This document shows positions 7,990 to 20,928 of a DNA stretch of 64,000 nt, piece by piece. How positions within the stretch are numbered: the stretch's first letter is position 1; each line of letters begins with the position of its first letter. The DNA comes from Bradyrhizobium sp. 1(2017). Lineage in GTDB: Bacteria > Pseudomonadota > Alphaproteobacteria > Rhizobiales > Xanthobacteraceae. The translations under genes were made by a program, and so were the position numbers. The notes under the pieces are model-generated. The model made no database searches. It saw only the letters and a list, made by a program, of their open reading frames with translations, and was not told the DNA's origin. The stretch spans positions 2,252,001 through 2,316,000 of the forward strand of contig NZ_CP050022.2 in NCBI RefSeq assembly GCF_011602485.2, written 5' to 3'.

Positions 7990-8199
7990 ATGGAGGAAGA
8001 CCCGGGCGATTACCGGATCCTGAAATTGCGCGCCGAGATTCTCGAATTGGGCTCCGCGATCCGGCAATTGCAGCGCGAGGGTCTCGATGATGCTACGGCC
8101 CAACTCCTGATCTCACGCAAGCGTGCGCAACTCGAGCAGCTCGCGAAAGCGACGCTTGCGGCGAGCTGCCTCAACATCACTGACATCCGACGCAGCTAA
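7990..8199 (+). CDS. Small helical hypothetical protein, 69 aa
   Basis: The protein reads MEEDPGDYRILKLRAEILEL then LGSAIRQLQREGLDDATAQL. It is soluble and helical, similar in plan to the preceding 91-residue protein, with LISRKRAQLEQL in place of INLRRKINLLIEQ. The 18-base gap and same orientation suggest co-transcription. Function unknown. Confidence 0.65.
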   Translation: MEEDPGDYRILKLRAEILELGSAIRQLQREGLDDATAQLLISRKRAQLEQLAKATLAASCLNITDIRRS

Positions 8200-8443
8200 G
8201 GCGTGCGCGCAAGCGACGTGCTGGAGATCGGCAATCCCGTCGGACGGCGAACTGGCCGCCCTGCTGCGGGCGGTGCTCGACGAGGTCTGCGTCAACGTTC
8301 CTTCATCCGACGCGATGACGCGCCGGCGTGTTGCCGCGAAACTGCGCGAAGCCCTGCGCGGCAATCACCACTCGCTGGAGGCGTTGAAGCGGACCGGTCG
8401 CGATGCGCTGGTCAGCGCGCCGACCATGTGGCGCGCAGACTGA
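8123..8443 (+). CDS. Small hypothetical protein, start unresolved
   Basis: The C-terminal part, from about 8252, reads LAALLRAVLDEVCVNVPSSD and then RRRVAAKLREAL. It ends with a SAPTMWRAD tail of a kind common in Bradyrhizobium small proteins, so this frame is very likely real there. The start is unclear. The only ATG in frame, 8123, lies inside the preceding gene, and no ATG, GTG or TTG with a ribosome site opens the frame after 8199. A GTG at 8203 directly after that stop is in the neighbouring frame and would need a one-base shift. Either the start is unusual or the gene is frameshifted. Confidence 0.5.
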   Translation: MRNSSSSRKRRLRRAASTSLTSDAAKACAQATCWRSAIPSDGELAALLRAVLDEVCVNVPSSDAMTRRRVAAKLREALRGNHHSLEALKRTGRDALVSAPTMWRAD

Positions 8444-8452
8444 ATCAAGCGA

Positions 8453-8479
8453 AGAGTCCCGCGCCGAACGCGGGACTCT
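8453..8479. terminator. Hairpin terminator between convergent small genes
   Basis: AGAGTCCCGCG and CGCGGGACTCT form an 11-base perfect stem with a 5-base loop between the gene ending at 8443 and the opposing gene ending at 8500. It probably serves both strands. T runs are short, so efficiency is uncertain. Confidence 0.65.
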
Positions 8480-8499
8480 GGAATCGCCGGGCAGCGAAC

Positions 8500-8742
8500 T
8501 CACTTGGCGTTCATGCCGCCCTTGTTGTTGGTGATCGTGCCGCCCTGATCGGAACCGGGACCGGAGCCGCCTTGACCGGAGGGATCGGCGCCCTTGGATG
8601 TCTTGGTGTTGGCGCCCGTGGTCTGCGATGATGACATCGAGGATCCATGTTTTGCCTTGTGCGACTTCGCCTGCGCGGCGAAGGGGGCGGCGGCGAGGCC
8701 GGTTGCCAGCATGATGGCGACGGCGAGCTTGACAGTCTTCAT
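8500..8742 (-). CDS. Small secreted Ser/Gly-rich protein, 80 aa
   Basis: A signal peptide (MKTVKLAVAIMLATGLAAAP, cleavage after AQA) leads a low-complexity mature chain rich in Ser, Gly, Thr and Lys, with SHKAKHGSSMSSSQTTGANT and GTITNNKGGMNAK. No domain is visible. A GGGAG site precedes the ATG. The composition resembles the small exported proteins induced by general stress in this lineage, which is a compositional comparison only. Confidence 0.7.
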   Translation of the reverse strand: MKTVKLAVAIMLATGLAAAPFAAQAKSHKAKHGSSMSSSQTTGANTKTSKGADPSGQGGSGPGSDQGGTITNNKGGMNAK

Positions 8743-8838
8743 GCGCGGGAACTCCCTGAGTTAAATTGACGCAGGCGCCCAACTGCCGTTGGTCGCGGGA
8801 GTTCCCCACAAAAGCTCCTTCCTAAGGTCACGCGCGCT

Positions 8839-9096
8839 TCAAGATTGCTTGTTCTCTTCCAGGATGAACACGACGCCCGTAAGCGTCGCGCCGATCGCAA
8901 AGGTCGCCACCAGGGTGAGCACGAAGACGATCGTGGCCTGGCTTCCGCCATGACTCAGCAGATTGGCGACGGCTGGATTGAACAGAACCAGTGCGAGGCC
9001 GAAGGCGAGGCCAAGGGCAGCGCCCATCATCGCGTGTGTCATCAGCTTGATGAGGCCGGTGGGAGAGATCAGGTCCGACGACTTTTTCGCGCGCAT
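8839..9096 (-). CDS. Small inner-membrane protein with two transmembrane helices, 85 aa
   Basis: Starting at MRAKKSSDLISPTGLIKLMT, the protein has two hydrophobic helices: about residues 22-42 (MMGAALGLAFGLALVLF) and 55-77 (IVFVLTLVATFAIGATLTGV). They are joined by a short loop and end in a charged EENKQS tail. The in-frame ATG at 9123 is further upstream and lacks a better ribosome site. Function unknown; the gene has no clear operon partners. Confidence 0.7.
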   Translation of the reverse strand: MRAKKSSDLISPTGLIKLMTHAMMGAALGLAFGLALVLFNPAVANLLSHGGSQATIVFVLTLVATFAIGATLTGVVFILEENKQS

Positions 9097-9235
9097 GGAA
9101 CAAAGTCCCGATCTGGCATGCAAACGCGCGCCCCGTTCACTGGTTCCATTCGGATAAAGGAATCGTCATCGTCGGCTTCATCCGGCGTTCATGCCGGACT
9201 TGCGATGATGAGCCCATCAACACAGGACATACGAT

Positions 9236-9457
9236 ATGGGCAAGGTAGTCTTTCTGTACCGCTCGCTGGCCTATCGCAACGCGGCCGCGGACATCCTGCG
9301 CAAGGCGCGCAAGCTCCCGCGCGGGGCCGAACGAAGCGCGGCTCGCCGCTATGCGAAGGCGTTGCGCGATCTCGCCCGAACGGAAGCCTGGCTCGAAGGA
9401 CGCGTCGCGCGAGACCCGCGGACAGAGCCACGCATGACGCGCGCAGCGTCAGGCTAG
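9236..9457 (+). CDS. Small basic hypothetical protein, 73 aa
   Basis: The protein MGKVVFLYRSLAYRNAAADI is followed by LRKARKLPRGAERSAARRYA and an RDLARTEAWLEG helix. It is strongly basic and helical, with no recognisable domain. Its TAG stop codon is formed by the first bases of the dispersed palindromic repeat that follows. Confidence 0.65.
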   Translation: MGKVVFLYRSLAYRNAAADILRKARKLPRGAERSAARRYAKALRDLARTEAWLEGRVARDPRTEPRMTRAASG

Positions 9458-9510
9458 AGCATGATCCGGAAAACGGCGCAGCGGTTTTCCGAGCTTAGAC
9501 GATGAGCTAA
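9456..9510. repeat. Dispersed palindromic repeat, AGCATGATCCGGAAA family, copy 1
   Basis: The copy begins AGAGCATGATCCGGAAAA and continues with GCAGCGGTTTTCCGAGC. The same element recurs at 33714-33760, 51011-51057 and 60044-60090. This copy has the 5' half and the central GCAGCGGTTTTCC but a degenerate 3' end. It starts within the stop codon of the gene before it. Confidence 0.8.
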
Positions 9511-9545
9511 TGCGAGATGACAATTCATCCTGATCGCAGCGCGCA

Positions 9546-11030
9546 CTAACCGGACGCGCGCTGCAACTCGGCCGCGGCATCGACTTTGCCGGGTGCCGTC
9601 GTCGCCGCCGGCTTGCGTGTCAACGGCACCTCCAGGCGACACAACAGGCCCTCGGCGCGCCAATCGAATTGCGCCCGCCCGCCGAGCTGGGACTCGACGC
9701 TCGCGAGCAGGCTGCGCGTTCCGAAGCCGCGGGATTTCGGCGTCCTGACCAGCGGGCCGCCGGATTCCTCCCAGGTCAGCGTGAGGCGGTCGTCCTCGGC
9801 GTGCCAGGCGATCATGAGCCGCCCGGATCGCGTCGAAAGCGCGCCATACTTGGCCGAGTTGGTGAAAAGCTCGTGCAGAGCGAGCGCCAGCGTCTGCGCG
9901 GTCGCCGGCAGCAACTGAACTTCGGGGCCTGCCAACCTGATCTGGCCGCCCAGCGAATAGGGTGCAAGCTCCTCGTCGATCAGCTTGGAGAGCTCGGCGC
10001 CCTGCCAGCTCGACAGCGACAGGATGGTGTGCACGCGCGCGAGGGCATTGATGCGTCCCTCGACGGCATTGACATAGGCCTTGACCCCGTCGGCCCGGGT
10101 GAGGCGCACGATCGACTGCGCCAGCGCCAGCGCATTCTTGGCGCGATGATCGACTTCCCGCGCGAGGAGATTCTGCCGCTCTTCGGCGCGCTTGCGTTCG
10201 GTGATGTCCACCGTGACGCCGCTCACCCGCACCACGCGGCCGCTAGCGTCGATGGTTGCGGCCGCCGTGCCGACGCACCAGCGCACCTCACCGTCGGGCC
10301 GCACGATACGGAACTCGGTCTCATAGGCGCGCGTGCCGCTGTTGAATTCGGCGATCGCCTTGCGCAGCTGATCGACGTCATCGGGATGCAGCAGTGCCTG
10401 AACGTTGGCCGGATTGACTTCGAAGATCTCCGGGCCGACGCCAAAGATGCGATACTGCCCCTCGTCCCACATCCAGTCGCCGGTGATCCAGTCCCAATCC
10501 CAGGAGCCCATCTTGCCGGCGGCGATGGCCATGCTGCGCCGCTGCTCGCTTTCGCGCAGCTTGGCGGTGGAGTTTTCCAGCTCGGCGGTGCGGGCGCGAA
10601 CGCGGTCCTCGAGCTCCTGGTTCAGCCGTTCGAGCTCGCGGGTCTTGCGGTAGAGTTCGGAGAACACCTTGATCTTGGCGCGCAGAACCTCCGGCACGAC
10701 AGGCACCGGAACGTAGTCGACCGCGCCCATCTCGTAGCCGCGCAACCGATCGATGTCGCTCACCTGAATGGCCGAGATGAAGATCATCGCGGTCTTCTGG
10801 AAGCGCGGATGCTCGCGGATCATCGCGGCGAGCTCGAAACCGTCGAGCTCGGGCATGCAGACGTCGACCAGGATCACCGCGATCTCGGTCTTGAGCAGAA
10901 CCTCGAGCGCCTCGCGTCCGGACGAGGCGATCACGAGGTTCTCGCCGAGATCCTTCAATATTACCTCATAGGCGAGCAGCTTGGCGGGCTGGTCGTCGAC
11001 GAGCAGGATGTTGACCTTTTCGTGGTCCAT
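9546..11030 (-). CDS. Response-regulator/PAS/HWE-family sensor histidine kinase
   Basis: The 494-residue protein starts MDHEKVNILLVDDQPAKLLA. A receiver domain covers residues 5-122 with phospho-acceptor Asp56 (LVDVCMPELDG), and a coiled linker covers 125-165. A PAS/PAC domain spans 170-280 (GSWDWDWITGDW, ending VTVDITERK). The kinase has the HWE-type H-box EVDHRAKNALALAQSIVRLT with His295, plus HELFTNSAKYGALS as N-box. HWE kinases are enriched in Rhizobiales and lack the usual F box. The ATG at 11030 starts the receiver directly. The gap to the upstream giant hybrid kinase is 13 bases, so both are probably one operon and signal together, the kinase passing phosphate to this receiver. Confidence 0.9.
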   Translation of the reverse strand: MDHEKVNILLVDDQPAKLLAYEVILKDLGENLVIASSGREALEVLLKTEIAVILVDVCMPELDGFELAAMIREHPRFQKTAMIFISAIQVSDIDRLRGYEMGAVDYVPVPVVPEVLRAKIKVFSELYRKTRELERLNQELEDRVRARTAELENSTAKLRESEQRRSMAIAAGKMGSWDWDWITGDWMWDEGQYRIFGVGPEIFEVNPANVQALLHPDDVDQLRKAIAEFNSGTRAYETEFRIVRPDGEVRWCVGTAAATIDASGRVVRVSGVTVDITERKRAEERQNLLAREVDHRAKNALALAQSIVRLTRADGVKAYVNAVEGRINALARVHTILSLSSWQGAELSKLIDEELAPYSLGGQIRLAGPEVQLLPATAQTLALALHELFTNSAKYGALSTRSGRLMIAWHAEDDRLTLTWEESGGPLVRTPKSRGFGTRSLLASVESQLGGRAQFDWRAEGLLCRLEVPLTRKPAATTAPGKVDAAAELQRASG

Positions 11031-11043
11031 TCGCGGATCCAAC

Positions 11044-17349
<6,306 letters not shown>

Positions 17350-17611
17350 ACTGTTTCCCCCGCAGGCGTCGGCCGAATCTAAGGCGTGACGCGATTGGTC
17401 AAAATAGAGCGTCAGCCCAATTCGAAATCAAGCGCCAAGGTGCGGCGCGAGAAGTTGGAACCTGCTTTGCTCAGCCCGGTGTCAACAACTTCGATCCCCC
17501 CGATTGGTTCCACACCGGTTCAAAAGAGATTCGGTAGCTCTCCTCCGGGCACACTCCTTTCGGAACGGAGCAGCAGCCCTGCTGTTAGCCAGCACAGACA
17601 GGAGTGCGCAA

Positions 17612-17896
17612 ATGAAAGCTGGATTGGCTGCGATCATCGTCATGTTGTTTGCCGGACCGGCCCTTGCACAGGGCGGCGAGCCCAGCGGCCGCGGGGCCGT
17701 GACCGGCGATCCCGCCGCAAGCTCGGCGACGCCCCGTGCGGATACCCCGACCACGGGGACGGCCAACCGATCGAACCCGAGCGGCAGTGGCACCTCGACC
17801 TCGGGCGGAAAGGATGACAACGGGGATGGAGGCCGGGACAGGATGCCCGAGAGCAACCGGACGGTGCGGCCGGAGAGCCAGCAACGCCCGAAGTAA
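17612..17896 (+). CDS. Small secreted Ser/Thr/Gly-rich protein, 94 aa
   Basis: The protein begins MKAGLAAIIVMLFAGPALAQ, a clear signal peptide. A low-complexity, polar mature chain follows (ASSATPRADTPTTGTANRSN) and ends ESNRTVRPESQQRPK. GGAG precedes the ATG at 17612, which was chosen over an upstream in-frame start at 17504. It is convergent with the DUF4142 gene. No domain is visible. The preceding 17350-17611 holds only upstream DNA of both neighbours, with nothing I can identify. Confidence 0.7.
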   Translation: MKAGLAAIIVMLFAGPALAQGGEPSGRGAVTGDPAASSATPRADTPTTGTANRSNPSGSGTSTSGGKDDNGDGGRDRMPESNRTVRPESQQRPK

Positions 17897-17902
17897 AGGC
17901 GG

Positions 17903-18415
17903 TTACTTGTCCGCCATGGTGCGTTCGGCCGCCTTGACCTGCGCACGCAGCATCGGGAGCTGCTCGCGTGCGAATGCCGCAAGCGCGGCATTGTCGGGCG
18001 CCTTCAAATAGCGTTCAAGCAGATCGATCGTTGCTTCATATTCGGGAATCTGCGAGGCATAGAAGCTTCTGACGTAGGTTGGCCCGTCCGAGGTTTCGGG
18101 TTCGACGAGGCTCGCACTTGCCGACGCCGCCTTGCTGACGCGCGGCTCCGCACCGATCGCTTCTTGAATCTGTTTCAGCGCCTTGTCGCGCTTGGCGGCC
18201 TCTTCGGCGCGTAGCGCGGCAAGGTTCTTCACCTCTGCATTGCCCTTGAGGTCGGTGCTTTCCAAGAGACCCTGCTGGAATCGGCTGAAGGCGTAGAGCC
18301 CGCTGATGACGTCGGTTGCATTCGGCATGCGGTCGCCAGGCTTGCGCTCGCCCGTACTGTCTGCAAGCGCGGCCGTGCCGAGGAATGCCAGGACTATCGC
18401 GACGAAAACTCGCAT
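17903..18415 (-). CDS. Exported DUF4142-like protein
   Basis: A signal peptide (MRVFVAIVLAFLGTAALADS) precedes about 150 helical residues. These include VRSFYASQIPEYEATIDLLE and ALAAFAREQLPMLRAQVKAA, the ferritin-like helical pattern of DUF4142 proteins. It is a likely paralogue of the clearer DUF4142 protein at 22690-23241, which ends KTLPALKHHLDMAKEL. The ATG at 18415 begins the signal peptide; a TTG three codons earlier is also in frame. Family members are periplasmic or outer-membrane associated, with unknown function. Confidence 0.65.
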   Translation of the reverse strand: MRVFVAIVLAFLGTAALADSTGERKPGDRMPNATDVISGLYAFSRFQQGLLESTDLKGNAEVKNLAALRAEEAAKRDKALKQIQEAIGAEPRVSKAASASASLVEPETSDGPTYVRSFYASQIPEYEATIDLLERYLKAPDNAALAAFAREQLPMLRAQVKAAERTMADK

Positions 18416-18509
18416 CGATATCAATGTCGGATCACGCGCGAAGTTCCCCGAACGTTACGATCCGTTAATGGCATTGCGACGGGAGAGTTCCGTCCCCACG
18501 TCTTCTTGC

Positions 18510-18713
18510 ATGAAACAGTCTGACATTTTCAGGGATAACGCCGACAACTGCCTTCAGCTCGCCGAGCGAGCGGAAGGGAAGCCCGCTTACAAGCGGTATT
18601 CGCGCATGGCCGACGCCTGGACGGCCCTCGCGAAGGAACAGGATTGGCTCGACGGAGAAGTCCCTCCCGTAAAGGTCGTCAACGGCCAAAGCGGGGACGG
18701 CAGCCGCTCGTGA
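18510..18713 (+). CDS. Small hypothetical protein, 67 aa
   Basis: The protein MKQSDIFRDNADNCLQLAER continues PAYKRYSRMADAWTALAKEQ and DWLDGE. This N-C-x-x-L-A plus A-W-x-x-L-A-x-E-Q-D-W-L pattern recurs in many small proteins of Bradyrhizobium and relatives. The ATG at 18510 starts the conserved part. Function unknown. It lies divergent from the DUF4142-like gene, whose signal peptide it faces. Confidence 0.7.
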   Translation: MKQSDIFRDNADNCLQLAERAEGKPAYKRYSRMADAWTALAKEQDWLDGEVPPVKVVNGQSGDGSRS

Positions 18714-18812
18714 GGTTGTGTGTGAGACCGCGCACGGAACGCAGGAGATCAATCCAGGATCATCCGTGAACAGTCGATCGCGTTCATTTTCGACTCCAGA
18801 AGGAGGATCGCA

Positions 18813-18944
18813 ATGGCTCCACGTCTGGCCCTTCTCTCGCTCATTGTCGCTTTTGGCGTCTCGGTCGCGTTCGCGACCGTGACGACTGTGCGGCAGGTGC
18901 ATCTGGAAAATGCATCGGCCGCGGTCCACGCGGTGCGTAGTTAG
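18813..18944 (+). CDS. Very small membrane or secreted peptide, 43 aa
   Basis: An ATG at 18813 with a near-perfect AGGAGGA ribosome site 5 bases upstream opens a 43-codon frame. It reads MAPRLALLSLIVAFGVSVAF, then TVTTVRQVHLENASAAVHAV and RS. The single hydrophobic segment at residues 4-22 predicts a membrane anchor or signal peptide. The strong Shine-Dalgarno and codon use favour a real gene. Family not recognised. Confidence 0.6.
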   Translation: MAPRLALLSLIVAFGVSVAFATVTTVRQVHLENASAAVHAVRS

Positions 18945-19022
18945 CCTCACACTTTCTCGCCCGGAACAATCGACGTGCCTGCGCGTAACCGCTTCGAACA
19001 TCGAGAGAGGCGAGAGGACGTC

Positions 19023-19226
19023 ATGGCGAATTCGCATCAGGGCATAGTCCGAGACAAGCGTGGCGAAGAACAGCCGCGTGACAAGCAACGCGCGCAGACC
19101 GTTCACAAGACAAATCCGAAGGGCTCGCCCTCACGGGAAGCAACGCGCGATCCCAAGCTGAACGACGAAAGCAAGACGCCGGGCTCCGGCGCGATGCCGG
19201 ATGGGTCAAGCGACTCCACGGGCTAG
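19023..19226 (+). CDS. Small hydrophilic hypothetical protein, 67 aa
   Basis: MANSHQGIVRDKRGEEQPRD leads a chain made almost wholly of charged and polar residues (TVHKTNPKGSPSREATRDPK) and is probably disordered. GAGAGG lies upstream of the chosen ATG, and an in-frame ATG at 18975 has weaker support. Proteins of this kind are common in Bradyrhizobium. The region after it (19227-19367) holds an inverted repeat, GATTGCTTTCGG with CCGGAAGCAATC (19265-19303), that may be a terminator. Confidence 0.65.
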   Translation: MANSHQGIVRDKRGEEQPRDKQRAQTVHKTNPKGSPSREATRDPKLNDESKTPGSGAMPDGSSDSTG

Positions 19227-19367
19227 CCCGAACGAGGAACGAATCCCGGCGCGAAGCGTCGACGGATTGCTTTCGGCTGTCATGCCCCCGGTGCGCCGGA
19301 AGCAATCTCCAAGGACGGCCCTGGCACCCTGTGCCGGGGTCGTTTGCTTTTGGACCGGGCTACGGGG

Positions 19368-19616
19368 TCAGGTCTCGGGCTCGGCGTCCGGATCGCCCTG
19401 AGTATGTCCGTCGGGGCCGCGGCCGAATACGCCGAAACTGCTCGACTTCACACCGGCTGCCGCATCGACGCCCACCGCGGCCAACCCGAACTTGAGAAGT
19501 TCGCGAACCGCTGCCGCTCGGGTCGGCATGCGATGCTTGAACCGGAAATCGTCAACAGCGGCCAGTTCTTCCGGGGAGAGCATGACCTGAAGGCGCTCGG
19601 CGCGAAGGTCGTTCAT
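19368..19616 (-). CDS. Ribbon-helix-helix-type DNA-binding protein, 82 aa
   Basis: The first 50 residues, MNDLRAERLQVMLSPEELAA then DDFRFKHRMPTRAAAVRELL, match the strand-helix-helix pattern of small MetJ/Arc or CopG-type repressors (RLQVMLS as beta strand, PTRAAAVRELL as second helix). The C-terminal 30 residues are Gly/Asp/Pro-rich and probably disordered. It begins 16 bases from a cluster of TTGAG(T/C)A words that could be its own operator. A DNA-binding autorepressor, perhaps for the divergent small genes, is the simplest reading. Confidence 0.65.
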   Translation of the reverse strand: MNDLRAERLQVMLSPEELAAVDDFRFKHRMPTRAAAVRELLKFGLAAVGVDAAAGVKSSSFGVFGRGPDGHTQGDPDAEPET

Positions 19617-19631
19617 GGTCGATCACGCAAA

Positions 19632-19710
19632 TTGAGCAAGTTGAGTAGTTTACTCAATCGACGAGAAGGCAGTGAGTTCCATAAGAGTCGCAAAAATTGC
19701 CAGTTGAGTA
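19632..19710. promoter_or_regulatory. Cluster of TTGAG(T/C)A words upstream of the ribbon-helix-helix gene
   Basis: TTGAGCA at 19632-19638 is followed by TTGAGTA at 19641-19647, the inverted TACTCAA at 19651-19657, and another TTGAGTA at 19704-19710. The middle pair forms a 17-base dyad TTGAGTA-GTT-TACTCAA. Direct and inverted short half-sites are what ribbon-helix-helix repressors bind, so this is a candidate autoregulatory operator in AT-rich DNA. Binding is inference. Confidence 0.5.
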
Positions 19711-19770
19711 AAAATATCAAGGAAAATCAATATGTTAACGTGAAACGAGTCGCGCGCTGGTGCATTTCCC

Positions 19771-19947
19771 TTGAGAGGGAGAGAGGCCATAACGGACGAA
19801 GTCAGGTTACCCCGCAAGCTTTCGGAAGAAATCGGCGCGCCGAAACCGGTGCGTCCGAGCCACCAGAAGGTCATCGAGGAAGTCGAGCGCTGGGTGAACA
19901 GCCCGGGGCTGCAGCCACCGAGGACGGATGATGCGAAGACGCTCTGA
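19771..19947 (+). CDS. Small hypothetical protein with an unusual start
   Basis: The frame ending with TGA at 19945-19947 reads TDEVRLPRKLSEEIGAPKPV then RPSHQKVIEEVERWVNSPGL and QPPRTDDAKTL, which looks coding. Its natural first residue would be the codon at 19789, directly after a GAGAGGGAGAGAGG ribosome site, but that codon is ATA. The only standard upstream start is a TTG at 19771 with no ribosome site. Either ATA is used, or the ATG was mutated, or the base call is wrong. The end overlaps the next gene by 20 bases. Confidence 0.45.
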   Translation: MRGREAITDEVRLPRKLSEEIGAPKPVRPSHQKVIEEVERWVNSPGLQPPRTDDAKTL

Positions 19948-20125
19948 GCCACACACATTCGAGCAACGCCTCGCGGCGCAAAAGCAGCGGCTCGAGCACG
20001 AGATGGCGAGGTTGCCGGACGGGCAGCAACGCAATTCCTTTGTTGCGCGCCTCGAACAGCTCCAGACGGCCGCCGAGATGTACGATTTCCTGATGCCACG
20101 GCAAGAAACTTCAGCCCCGCGCTGA
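19928..20125 (+). CDS. Small helical hypothetical protein, 65 aa
   Basis: MMRRRSEPHTFEQRLAAQKQ then RLEHEMARLPDGQQRNSFVA and RLEQLQTAAEMYDFL form two helices. The pattern (E.RLE.E...LP.G..R......L.QLETA..M..FL) recurs in small Bradyrhizobium proteins. It overlaps the preceding small gene by 20 bases, suggesting translational coupling, and its 3' end overlaps the convergent membrane gene by 15 bases. Function unknown. Confidence 0.65.
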   Translation: MMRRRSEPHTFEQRLAAQKQRLEHEMARLPDGQQRNSFVARLEQLQTAAEMYDFLMPRQETSAPR

Positions 20126-20581
20126 TCGAACCCCGTGTTCGGCCCCTGCATGGTCTGAGGTGGTACGAAGCTTCCGCCTCAGCCACCATGCCGATACGGA
20201 CACCAGCGCCCAGGCCAGGATGGCGCTGACGAATGCTCCGATGGTGCTTGCCGATATCACGACGTAAAAGGCCGCCGCGAAGGCTGCGAGGCCGATGCTT
20301 CCGAGACCCGCGCCGGCTGCGTCCAAAGCTGCGGCTTGCTGCCCGCGTCTTCGCCCGCTGAGGCCAGCCTTTTCCTTGGCACGTCGTTCATGGCTCTCGA
20401 TCAGCGTTGCACTGGCGCAAAAGATGGCGGGAAGCGCGAGAAAGAGCCCTCCGATCGCGACGCCAAAATGGCTGCCGATGAGCCCCGCCGCGACCGTGGC
20501 GAGCCCGCCAAGCGCGAAGCGCACCGCGTATTCGTACCAGTGCGTCTGCTTGAGTACGGACGATGACAGCTTGACCAGCAT
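20111..20581 (-). CDS. DUF3147-like membrane protein (second of pair)
   Basis: Starting MLVKLSSSVLKQTHWYEYAV, this 156-residue protein has helices at about 20-45 (LGGLATVAAGLIGSHFG), 48-68 (GGLFLALPAIFCASATLI), 95-118 and 122-142. The motif GLFLALPAIF followed by a charged HERRAKEK loop is characteristic of DUF3147 proteins. Its ATG (20579-20581) overlaps the stop codon of the preceding paralogue (20581-20583) by one base, so translation is probably coupled. The two proteins may form a heteromeric transporter-like unit, which is inference from pairing. Confidence 0.8.
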   Translation of the reverse strand: MLVKLSSSVLKQTHWYEYAVRFALGGLATVAAGLIGSHFGVAIGGLFLALPAIFCASATLIESHERRAKEKAGLSGRRRGQQAAALDAAGAGLGSIGLAAFAAAFYVVISASTIGAFVSAILAWALVSVSAWWLRRKLRTTSDHAGAEHGVRSARG

Positions 20582-20928
20582 CAGGCGGAGCCTCCGAGAC
20601 CCGCGAGCAGGCCGAAGGCGACCACGAGCCAAACCGCAAAGGCAAGGATAGTGGCGGGCAGCGCCGCGACACGGAATCTCATCAAGAGATGGCACACGGC
20701 GACGCTGTAGCAGCCGAGAGCGATCGCGCCGTAGATCATGGTCCAGCTCGCGGCCGCCGCATATTGCGGGCCGTGCTGAACCACCGCAATGCCAAGCGTG
20801 GCGAGCGCGACCGACGGCGCGGCGCCGAGGAGCCCGGCAAAGCTCTTGGGCTTGAGCATGTCTCCCAAGGACGCGAAGGCGGAGACGATGACGCCGCCCG
20901 CGATGAAGCGCAGGATATATTCCGTCAT
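20581..20928 (-). CDS. DUF3147-like membrane protein (first of pair)
   Basis: The 115-residue protein starts MTEYILRFIAGGVIVSAFAS and contains the DUF3147-like PKSFAGLLGAAPSVALATLG core. Four hydrophobic helices cover most of the chain. Its ATG overlaps the stop of the PAP2 gene in an ATGA arrangement (20925-20928), and its own stop overlaps the next start. The three genes are thus a tightly coupled operon. It is shorter than its neighbour because the loop and last helices differ. Confidence 0.8.
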   Translation of the reverse strand: MTEYILRFIAGGVIVSAFASLGDMLKPKSFAGLLGAAPSVALATLGIAVVQHGPQYAAAASWTMIYGAIALGCYSVAVCHLLMRFRVAALPATILAFAVWLVVAFGLLAGLGGSA

